DNA from: Cryptomeria japonica
Lineage: Eukaryota > Streptophyta > Pinopsida > Cupressales > Cupressaceae
Direction of reading: 5' to 3'
Assembly (NCBI RefSeq): GCF_030272615.1
Contig: NC_081413.1
Coordinates: forward strand, 607,268,209-607,332,208
DNA length: 64,000 nucleotides
Under the pieces are notes generated by a model. That model saw only the letters and a program-made list of their open reading frames with translations, did no database searches and had not been told where the DNA came from. Of the stretch, positions 46,571-56,539 are shown piece after piece. The number at the start of each line of letters is the position of its first letter. Position 1 is the first letter of the stretch. A program made the translations under genes and the position numbers.

Positions 46571-47444
46571 TATTGATGTGTCTTTTGTACATGACCAAAC
46601 ACAGAATAAAATACCTAAAGGTACCTTATCTTCTCTTAAACAAAGTTTCCCGACTGCTGAAGATCTCATCGAAGGATCAGTCGGAGTAACTCCAAGGTTC
46701 TGATATGTAGGTTCTCTACGTGTGGATAAACTTCTCGTGGTATGATGTGATTTTGTTGGAATCACAAGGGGACTTACGTTTGACTGCCTGAACGTCTTAT
46801 TTGCTTTGGATATTTCTAGAACGTGAGATTTTATTGGCCGTTGATTTGAAAAAAAGGAAAAAGGAGAAAGGTTGAAACGAGATCTATTTCTAACACTAAG
46901 AATCTAAGAGCAATGAATGACCTTTGATGAAATTCTAACTAAGTCTTGCTTTGACATCCCAGGACCATCTCCACAAGGTTAGTGCGATCTTCTGAGGAAA
47001 GCTTTATGATGTTCAGATCACCGCTACAAACATGGACACCATCAGGCTGATACATATCAATGAAGAAGCGACAATTGAAGTTAAGCTTAAGTTGAATGAT
47101 TTCAGTTGACTACACAAGGCAAGTCTGCAATCAACAAACTGCTAGTAGTATGGATATACATATTTCACCATCGATCATACACATTTCTTCCACTCATCTA
47201 ATAACATGAAATCAAATTTGAGAAGTATAGAGACCATGCAAATTGTTGAATCGACCCATAGAATTCACCATTTCTTCAATGAAGTTTACAAGTCCTTTAC
47301 AACAACATCTTGGCAACAATCTTTGCCTTCTCTTTCTACTCTACTCTAACTATTTCATATTCTCTGACTATTCACTATTATCTATTCTCTATCAACCAAC
47401 TATTATTAACTAGCTATTAACCTTTACAAATGAGGAGCCAAGGC

Positions 47445-47452
47445 TTTATATA
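47445..47452 (-). promoter_or_regulatory. TATA box of LTR A
   Basis: The minus strand reads CCATATATAAAGCC. Its distance to the LTR end (about 870 bp) parallels the TATAAATA-to-end distance in LTR B (about 800 bp), supporting both as promoters that set R-U5. Confidence 0.6.
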
Positions 47453-48318
47453 TGGAGCCCTTTACAAATAGACGACTCTGATTGAGTTAGAACCAATGGC
47501 TAGGATTACAAGATAGAAACCCTAATTAGGGTTTGTTACAACAAACTTCCTTAGCCAATTAGAAAATTAGATTTCAGGAGTGAGGACCAATAAGAAGCAG
47601 GGGTAGGTACATCAAAGTTTGTGCCACCTCCGGTAAATTAGGTACATTGAATTCGGTCATGCTGAGGTGGACCAATCCGACTGGAAGAATGATGACTGGG
47701 ATGCCACCTTGTCTGACACTTGTAACTTGGTTGGTGTTCAATTTGATGAAGTTGAGAATCTAACTTTAATTAACTCTTCTGAAACTATTTGCTTCTTCAA
47801 CATACCCCGATACCGACCTTGGTTGGTTCTCCTCTGTCTTTGATGTGTTTGATCAATGGAGTACCTCTCCTTGACTCCCATGTGTCTGATGAGGTTTCCT
47901 GAATGTCAAGTCATCTTTCTCTAGAAGTACACCTCTGCCTGGGAGTGCTGGCAAAGCCCTTCTTGGTCATCTTGTGATTTCTTAGTGTGGCGAAGTGAAG
48001 GGATTTGGAGATAGCTGGCAGTTCCTTGAACACCTTGAGTCTTCCAACGCCTCAAAGCACCTTGAATCTTCCCTTTTGCCCGTGGAATGTCCTTGACGAT
48101 GATGGACTGGAAGTGGTCATCCTTGATGATGCTGGACTGGAAGAGGTCATCCTTGATGATGCTGGACTAGTTTTCTCTATTTGCAAAATAAACCAAAAGG
48201 TGATTAAGTACATATGGCATATTCATTTCAACAAAGCATTTTCCACCTTAAATCATCAACAAGAAGACTTCAAAATAAAGTTCGTTCAAAATCCTTCCCA
48301 GGGACATACCCTATAAGA
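47453..48318. other. LTR A, proximal U3
   Basis: It holds the AAACCCTAATTAGGGTTT palindrome near 47517 and a 30-bp unit repeated nearly three times at 48091-48120, 48121-48150 and 48151-48170 (CCTTGATGATGCTGGACTGG). No gene recognised. Confidence 0.6.
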
Positions 48319-49399
48319 ATTTCACCCTAGACCCTTTGGAAGGGTCAGGAGCGAATTTTGCTATTTTGCCAAATTTAGACCTCTTTTCAACATTATCTCA
48401 CAATTAGCTCTTCGCCTAGCCCAAACAAGGTAAAAAAATAGGAGTTTCAAAAGATTTCGCCTTGGACCCTCTGGAAGGGTCAGGAGCGAATTTTGCATTC
48501 CAAGATAATTCTATCACTTGTTTACTCCAAAATTCCTCCCAAGGAAAGCATATGATAGCCTTCCTTCCTCCAAGGCCTAGGGATCCATGTTTTGACCTTA
48601 ATCACAAGCAAGTTAGGTGAAATTGAGGATTTCGCCCTGGACCCTCTGGAAGGGTCAGGAGCAAATTTCTTGATCTTGGACAAAACACTCACTTATTTCA
48701 CTCACAACCCCTTCTAAGACATGCTTGTGGCAATCTTTAAGCCCAATCTACCTTGATCACTGAATTGGTCTAGCACAAATTTGGAAGAAAAAGGACATTT
48801 GGTGAATTTCTCCCTCAACCCTTTGGAAGGGTCAGGAGCAAAATTCATGATTTGCTTGTTTTCCTTCATTCAAATCCATTCCTCTCACTTTCTTCTTACT
48901 TTATTCTCACCTTGGATCCTTCTCCCATGCTTGCAACATTTTGTTTGACCTCAAAATGACTAGAAAAGAGAATTTCGCTAGAAATCATGGCTAGGGATAG
49001 GACCTATTTATGATTTCGCCCTGGACCCTTTGGAAGTGTCAGAAGCGAATTTATTCCTCTAGCCAAAACTCATCATTTTTGAAGGCAACAAAGCATTCAA
49101 GGGCAATCCTAGGATCATCCCCAACTTGTTCTAGGCCTGGCTTGGCACAAGTTTTTTGGAGGATAGGATGGGTTTTAGGATTTTCGCTCTATAGACACTT
49201 TGGAAGGGTCAGGAGCGAAATTCATGATTTGAGCTTATTTTCTTATTCTCTCAACTCCAATCCATGTCCAAGACCAAGGATACATCACCTCACTCCTATC
49301 TAGGCCATAAAAACCAAAAACTTAACTTGTCTTGCAAAGAAAATAGGTGATCCTAGGAATTTCTCTCTAGACCCTTTGGAAGGGTCAGGAGCGAAATTC
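48319..49399. repeat. Near-palindrome array, cluster 1 (7 copies)
   Basis: Copies start near 48319, 48454, 48629, 48804, 49012, 49180 and 49358. Each is about 40 bp with core GACCCTTTGGAAGGGTC flanked by TTTCGCTC on the left and GAGCGAAA on the right, so the whole unit can fold on itself. Start-to-start distances are 135, 175, 175, 208, 168 and 178 bp. The sequences between copies are loosely related (CCAAGGCAAG...AAGG-like), so the true unit is a diverged repeat of about 170 bp carrying one conserved palindrome. Confidence 0.92.
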
Positions 49400-52138
49400 A
49401 TGATTTAGCTCAATTCCTTCAAATTCAATTATCATCAACATGCCAAAGTCATACTTAAAGAGATATCCTTCTTGAATTCAACTTAGCCCATGATGAGGAG
49501 GTAGAGTAGAAGTTGGTCTTCTTTTGAGGTTGGTGGGTTTTTGTTCTCAATGTGCTTCCCAAATCAATCCCTAGGCACAAATGGGATTCTTCTAAACCTT
49601 TCTCCTATCTCCTCCTCTCTATTCAACACTGCTTGCACCCTATTGTATTGTACATCACTCCTCCTTACCTTCCATGCTAAGGCATTCAAATCTGAAATGA
49701 GGTCCTCTTGTGTGTCACTAAAAATGAATAAGTTTGGTTGTCCAACTGGCTGAATCTCCTCTCTTCCAGGAATGGGCAATTGTTGGAGAACCATGATTTA
49801 CCTAAACTTGTTTGCACCTTTTAAGGGTTTCAATCATATTAATGTGTTGAATGAGCATCTAGACAGGTCTACAAAGTATGATGACTGTCCCTCACCTTTC
49901 AAGAGTGAAAATATCCAAGTTGGATGCAAAGAGCGTTGTTCTACTCAAGGCAACTTCTAGGTTCAAAGGGTCATCTTGATCAAGTGACTTAATGCAATGC
50001 TGTGGAGCTTGTAGTAGGGTGTCTCAGATCTTAACTTAACAGTTTTGATGGTTTGAAACAATCATTTGCTTCTCCTTCCTTACCAATTTCATGAAATTGT
50101 CAAATTGGTCCCAAAAAGGCTACTAGGATTAGCCCTAGTTTTTAGTGAAAATTGTTCACCCTGCTCAATCTGCTAAACTTCATGAAAAACCTTTGGAGAT
50201 GTGGTCAATTGATGATGAAAACTCAAGGATTTTTGATATGGCAAGTACTGTATGGACTGTTTGAGGACTGTCCCACAAAATAGGCATTTTTCAAGGGTTT
50301 TTGAGGGTTCTAGTGAGGGTTTGCAAATTAAAGGCCTTCTCCATGATACTAGACCCAATTAAATGTTTCAAACCTTTCTATGACATATGCCAAACACTCC
50401 CAAGGATTCAAAACCTATCTTAGAATACTGTCATTATGTCAAACAAATGCCATACTGTTGCTTTTACACAGAAATAACAGTCTAGAGGACTGAGACAGCG
50501 ATTTTTTAAGGTTTTGCATACATTTTGAACATTGGTAAACCAAATACAATGAAGGTCTATCAAATACAGATGCAACAATGACTTGACAGAAGTTGGAACA
50601 ACCTGCAAAGCAAATAGGAAAGGATTTTTTTATGACTGTTGCTCATTCACCCGCCATCACTGCACTTTGACAGTATTAAAACTGTTACAACTTCCTTTCT
50701 TTGTTTTGATGTACCTCTTCACTCTATCCCTGGCTTGCAAAAAGGTGTTAATGGAATGATATAACAATGCATATAGCCCCTTCAAAGATCTTGTAAGTTT
50801 GAACACTTAAAAGATGCCACAAAGCATGACAACATTATAAGACTGTGATAGAGAATACACTTTTCTAGGATCCTTATTTAGGTCCTTTACAACCAAATTG
50901 TGTACCTTGTCTTCTTAACATTGAAAACACTTGTAAATACATTCCCATGATGCATAAAAGAGGAATCCATCATTCCATACTGTCCATTAGGAAGGTTGGC
51001 AATGAGGTTTTAACAATGAAACAGTGACACTGTTTTACAGTCTGATTACACCTTTGTTTCTTGCATCCAACCAAGTCATGAGAGAGACAAGGATGGTAAA
51101 ATGCACTGATAACTCTTGCCAACTTAATTCTTCTTCAACATTTCAAAGTACAGTGCTATGAACAACAAAGTACCATTCAAACAACTTTAAGAATACCCAA
51201 GCCAAGTTGATCACTTCACATGCTTGCCATGGGTTTACAAACACTTGTGCATTGCTAGAAAAGGAAAATAGATGTATGATACAATATGTAAAAAGGGTCC
51301 AACAAATTTCCTCAAAGCCATGGATGAATAGACTTTGAAGAAACTAGTTGGACCATGAAAGACCTTCCATTGGAACCACAAAACCGTGCCTTTCTCAAGA
51401 GCACTTCAAACAAAACTTGTTCCAAATCACTACTCAAACATCAAAGGAGATCACACCAATTAAAAATAGGAGTAGTACGGACTCATGAAGCCATGGTACG
51501 GACTGTACTCTCAAAAGTGCAGGAAACTAGTTAAAACTCACAAAAAACAAGAGCAAAACAAGTATTTCTTTTACTTTTCCAACATGAACCACACATACAA
51601 TGATGGGAACATGGTTTTTATACATGTGTCAACTTATTGAAGCCCTTGTACAGACAGGTACAGGCTGGAACTAACCAAAACCACCAAAAATCACTTTTTT
51701 GCACTTTTTGACAACTTTTTGACAACTTTTGACAACTTTTGTTGCTCAAAAAGTTGCATTTTGACTCTCGGTGACTTGGCACTCAAACCAATGACTCAAC
51801 ATCATTAGAAACACTAAATAAACATGCTCCAATGCCTTTCAAGGCTTTACAACATCAAAAATTCAAAAATGCTCATTTGGACCCAAAATTGACAGTTTTT
51901 GGCCCACTGAAAAAAAAACAAAATTCTTGGAAACTCTTAAACAAAAATGAGTTCCAAACCTTATTACACCACAAAAAAAACCTATTAAACCTACTAGAAG
52001 CATAAAATAAACACACATGCTTAATTTGCAACAAAATGCTATACCTGCTAGGATTTGAGCATTCAGGTGCTCAGGTGCTCCTACACCAGCCCACACTTGA
52101 CCTAGCACAAAGTTAAGAGAAAAGAGTGGTTTTAAGAA
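49400..52138. other. LTR A spacer between the two arrays
   Basis: No palindromes. A minus-strand open stretch at 49564-49794 reads SDTQEDLISDLNALAWKVRR, then LNREEEIGERFRRIPF, mildly coiled-coil in character. It could be a decayed counterpart of the LTR B ORF, but I cannot show homology. Repeats of TTTTTGACAACTTTT occur near 51700-51745. Confidence 0.4.
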
Positions 52139-53475
52139 AAATTCGCTCTGGACCCTTTGGAAGGGTCAGGAGCGAATTTCTCATTCTTGACTTGATTCTT
52201 CATCCTTCCAATCTCATTGTTCATTGCAAGATAAAATTTCACCATTTTTCACCCAAGGAACAAAGTTTTAAGCCCAAGCAAGGTTAAAAAATAGTTTTGT
52301 AAGGAATTTCACTCTAGACCCTTTGTAAGGGCTAGGAGCGAAATTCATGCTCTAGGCTAAAATCCTTCACATTCTTACATCCCATCACTTCAAAACTAGA
52401 ATGTTGGTCTAAACAAGGGAGAAAATGAGATTTATGGGAAATTTCACTCTGGACACTTTGGAAGGGTCAGGAGCGAAATTTCCATTCTTGGACCAAGTCC
52501 TCACTTTTCAATGCTTTCATTCACTTCTCAAGGCAAGAACACATCAATCCACCTTCCAACATACCCTAGAGACCAACACTTAGCCAAAATTAGGAAGGAA
52601 ATGAGGGTTATGGGGATTTTCGCTCTGGACCCTTTGGAAGGGTCAGGAGCAAAAATCTTGATTTTTCTAATTCTCTCTCAAACTTGATCAATTTCAATTT
52701 CCTTTCAAAATCTATTCATCATTTTAGGCAAGATAGAAGGTCAAATAGAAGATTTCGCTCTGGACCCTTTGGAAGGGTCAGGAGTGAAATTTCCATTCTA
52801 GGTTGATTTTTACCATTTCATCGCCTCAAATCTCCTCTCAAAGACAAATGTGCATCAAAACCTTCCCATCACACCCCAAAAGTCAACAAACTTGGTCATA
52901 TCAAAGAGCAAAGTGGAGAAAAATGAATTTCGCTCTGGACCCTTTGGAAGAGTCAAGAGCAAAATTCTTGTTTTGGTAAAAAATCCTTCATTCTTTCGCA
53001 TTCTATCACCTCAAAAGGCAAAGACACATCATTCTGCTTCCAACTACGCCCAAGGAACAAGGTTTGCGTGCAAACAAAGAGGGAAAAAGGTCTCTTCTAA
53101 GAATTTCGTTCTGGACCCTTTGGAAGGGTCAGGAGCGAAATTCTAGTTTTAGCTCAAAATCCACATTTTCCAATGCCTTCAATCACTTCCCTGGGCTATA
53201 ACATACCAATTTACCCCTACCATGTCCAAGGAACAAGACTTTTAGTGCAAACAAGGTGTCTAGGGAGAATTTTGCTCTAGACCCTTTGGAAGGGTCAGGA
53301 GCGAAATTCACATTTAGGCTCAGATCTTGACTTCATTTCTCACATTTCTTCATCCAAACAAGTGCTTTGCCCTCAATAATGCCTGGGAATGCATTAGTTC
53401 TAGGTTTTGGTCAAAGTAGAATGTCTTATGGAGAATTTCGCTCTGGACCCTTTGGAAGGGTCAGAAGCGAAATTT
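52139..53475. repeat. Near-palindrome array, cluster 2 (9 copies)
   Basis: Copies start near 52139, 52304, 52440, 52617, 52752, 52926, 53101, 53268 and 53434, with steps of 165, 136, 177, 135, 174, 175, 167 and 166 bp. The core GACCCTTTGGAAGGGTC is perfect in most. Variants include GGACACTTTGG (52440), AGAGTCAAG (52926) and TGTAAGGGCTAG (52304). The palindromes are far better conserved than the DNA between them. Confidence 0.93.
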
Positions 53476-53505
53476 GACATTTTGGTCTCTCCGTCAGAAT
53501 TCATG

Positions 53506-53568
53506 TATGGAATATAACATTTAAGTATAAGAAAGAAGAAATTCTTATACTTTAAGTTATATTCCATA
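53506..53568. repeat. 27-bp-arm hairpin at the border of LTR A/B shared sequence
   Basis: Left arm 53506-53533 (TATGGAATATAACATTTAAG...) and right arm 53542-53568 (...TTATATTCCATA) pair at about 25 of 27 positions, with an 8-base loop. LTR B has only one arm-like TATATGGAATAT near 54693, and A/B similarity stops here. Confidence 0.9.
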
Positions 53569-54702
53569 TATACTGTTAGGATGTTTGAGAGTGGTTTCGG
53601 ACCTTCAGGAGTTATAATGCAATATCTAATTCTTCAGTTTTCTAGACAGTCAAATTTCAGGATTAGAAATACATTCCAGACTTAGCCAAATTATAGCCAA
53701 ATTTTAGGGCATTTGAAGGTCAAGATGGCATTTTAGACTTCATCACTCACCAACTTGACCTAGCTCAGACCTTCAAGGATTATACTCACTCACCAAGCAA
53801 GACACAATTAGCAACAAGAGCAAAACCAGGCCCTAAGGAAGACTCTCAAAGAAACCCTTATTCTGGGCCCCCATGGACTCACCCTGGCTCAAGCAGAGCC
53901 TTCCATCCTAGTGATCCCTCTGGAAACACTCAGCATGCAAAGGCTAATAGACAAACCCTAAAAAGCTAGAAAGAACACCCCATTAAGAAAAAAAAGTAGG
54001 GGTCCCCATTTGGAATGGGGCGATGTGTGAATACGTCACAACAGGATCTTAGAGAGGAAATTTATTGGAAGCAAAAAGATCAAAATGATTGGCTACCGGA
54101 AGGAGATAAGAATATTGCTTTTTTCCATAAATCTATTCAGGGCCGCTGAAATTGGAGTTACATTTCATCTCTTGTTATTTCTGATGGCCTTGTTGTGACG
54201 TATTCACACATCGCCCCATTGCGAATGGGGACCCCTGCCTTTTCTTCTTTCTGGGGTTTGTTTCTAGGTCTTTTAGGGTTTTGTTTGTTAGCCTTTGCAT
54301 TTTGAGTTTTTCCAAGGGGATTACTAGGATGGCAGGCTCTGCTTGAGCCAGGGGGAGTCAGCATGTGCTCCAGGTTACGGTTTCTTTGAAAGTCTCCCTT
54401 AGGCCTAGTTTTTCTTTTGTTGCTAATTGTGTCTTGTTAGAGTTTGAGGGGGTGAATGAAGCTTGGTGAGTGAATATCCTCTTTGAAGGTCTGAGTTAGG
54501 TCAAGTTGGGGAGTGATGAAGTCTAGAATGTCATCCTGATCTTCAAATGTCCTGAAATTTGGCTAAGTCTGGAATGTCATCTTGATCTTGAAATTTGACT
54601 AAGTTTGGAAAATTGAAGAATCTTCAAAAAACTAGATTTTGCGTTATAACTCGTGGAGGTCCGAAAGAACTCTCAAACACCCTGACAATATATATGGAAT
54701 AT
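53557..54702. repeat. Inverted repeat formed by the starts of LTR A and LTR B
   Basis: 53557-54043 and 54191-54702 are reverse complements with moderate divergence, separated by 147 bp of LINE. Landmarks are CACATCGCCCCATT, GGCTCTGCTTGAGCCAGGG against CCCTGGCTCAAGCAGAGCC, and GTTGCTAATTGTGTCTTG against CAAGACACAATTAGCAAC. It is best explained as two insertions of one LTR family in opposite orientation into the same LINE. Confidence 0.92.
54044..54190 (+). pseudogene. LINE linker and RT start, right part
   Basis: 54044-54048 (GGATC) repeats 46566-46570. From 54049 the LINE frame continues exactly: DLREEIYWKQKDQ, NDWLPEGDKNIAFFHKS, one stop, SYISSLVISDG. The family form is EEIFWKQKSR..WLKEGDKNTKFFH, so the two LINE pieces were once contiguous. 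It is cut again at 54190 by the start of LTR B. Confidence 0.85.
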
Positions 54703-56539
54703 GTTGTCCTCATTTTTGTTTTCAAAAATGAAGAACCACTACATGCTTCTTGAGGTAGAATTTTGACTAATCCTTGGACTGGCTTAATCCTTAGTCCATC
54801 CTCGAACTATGTTTCAAACTTCATCGAATTCTGGGTTTGTTTGCTATGTCTTTCTTTCAATTTTGGGTTTTAAAACCCCGACTGTAGGTGGAGAATTTTC
54901 TTCAAACTGCAAGTTTTAATGATATTGATTGTTTTGGTCTTTGTAGGGGAATTTTCAGCTTATTACATGTGCACTTTTATTAAAAAATGTTACTTGTAAT
55001 TTGTTTTAAATTTCCCTTTTATTGTTTTTATCATTTTTATTGTTTTTTGGTCTTGTTTAGTTAAAATAGGGATTTTTTGGCTAAATTACAAGTAAACTTG
55101 TAGTTCTCTCCAAAAACCCCTACTTTAATGGTTTTTACATGTAATAGGGATTTTAAACCCCCATTACATATGTGCAAGCAAGTATAACTTGTTGTAGGGA
55201 TTTTATTTCCCTTTTACAAGTAAGTAAAACTTGCATTTCTCTCCCAAAAATCCGATTTTACACATAAAGTGCATTTTGACATTTTTAAGCTTGCAGTTTG
55301 TTCCAAAAAACCCGATTTTGGCTTTGTAAGTGAAAAGTGAAAATAACACTTGCATTTGTCTCCCAAAAACCCGATTTTCACATGCAAGTGTAAATTCAAA
55401 CTTGTTCTTCTCTCCAAAAAACCTGATTTTCAGTTGGAAGCAAATTTGTTGAAGTTTTCAATCGATTTTTGTGGAGATCTTCTAGGAAGGAGAGGTGTTT
55501 TGGTTTCTACCCTATTCTTATGCTTATGAAACCACTTATCATGCCATCTGGAGGTTGCATTTACAGGTTTTTTGCTCCAAATCAGCAACCACGTGTTTCC
55601 TAAATACCACATTTTGGGTGATTAAAACTTCATCAAACTGCATTCTCCTAAATTGATTTGAACCCTTCTACCTAGGCGTGGAGATTGGAGTTTTATTTGT
55701 GCCATTTTATTTTCTTTTGCTGCCACTTTTTTTCATATAAGATGTTTTGCTAAAAATGTGGCAAGGGTTTGGCATCTCGGTTTCTCTCTATTTATTGGTG
55801 TGTCTTCTCCATTCCAAAGATTGTTGCATTTTTGGAGAAGCATTTTCAGTTTGAAGAAAGGTATGTTCTCTTTCCTTTCTTTTCTTCTTTTATTATTTTC
55901 TTGTTTTCTTAGTTTTCTTTCTTAGTTGCATTTTTGTCCATGTGTTGTTCTTCCCCCAAAAATCGGTTTTTGTGAGAGAGATCTTCCCCTTTGTATGCAA
56001 TTTTTGAGTTGCATTGTTCTTCCCAAAATTCCCTCTTTACTTGTATTCAAGATTTTTAATCCTAATTACAAGTTCGGTGGAAATTCTTGTTCTTCCCTTA
56101 CGGTTAAGGAATTTAACCATTTTTGGTTAAAATTCCAAGTTGAAAAGTGTGAAATACCCCTCTGTTTCAAATTTGGGTTTTAAAAACTGGATTACATGTT
56201 GAAGAGTTCTTCCCATTTTCATGAAAATGACATTCTCAGATTTTCCCATTTCTATCCATTCATGTTTCCCATATCCGTACTTTTCATTTCCATTATTTTC
56301 CGCAAGTCAAAATCTCATTTTGCATCCATTTCTCCATTTGCAAATTTACAAGTGTACTTGCATTGGGGTTTTAAAACCCCGATTGCATGTATGTTCTTTC
56401 CAACTTGTATACTTGCGAAAATTTCCCCAAGATTCAAAATTGGTCAAAGTCATTTTCCCATTTCCATATATTTCCCCTCTTCCTCTCACAAAATCGTGAA
56501 GTTCAAGAATCAAAGTTTTTTCCATTTGGAGAAGGAAGA
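54703..56539. other. LTR B, upstream part before the ORF
   Basis: At 55190-55440 a unit of about 60-75 bp recurs four times: CTTGCATTTCTCTCCCAAAA, then CCCGATTTT, then ACATGCAAGTG-like, at about 55228, 55290, 55352 and 55405. Similar phrases (CCCCGATTGCATGT, ACAAGTTTACTTG-like) continue to about 56390. No other signal. Confidence 0.6.

Larger units (their letters stand above)
46571..54043 (-). repeat. LTR A: giant solo-LTR-like insertion (7.47 kb) in the LINE
   Basis: The borders come from the split LINE frame and the 5-bp direct repeat GGATC on both sides. In element orientation it starts TGTTGTGACGTATTC (from 54043), identical to the start of LTR B, and ends ATGTACAAAAGACACATCAATA-like, similar to the LTR B end (GTGTACAAAATTTTCAACC...). 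No gag, pol or PBS lies inside. A TATATAAA box (47445-47452) lies about 870 bp from its end. I read it as a solo LTR. Contents in plus order: R/U5-like leader, promoter, a 30-bp triplicate, seven near-palindromes, a 2.7-kb spacer, nine near-palindromes, and the conserved 0.5-kb LTR start. Confidence 0.7.

Noticed and set aside
52850-53146. 98-codon plus-strand open frame as a gene
   Set aside because: It is produced by the palindrome units, which happen to be open in one frame; no independent coding signal.
48319-53475. CRISPR array
   Set aside because: Repeats are palindromic and spaced 135-208 bp inside plant retroelement DNA, spacers are mutually related, and there are no cas genes.
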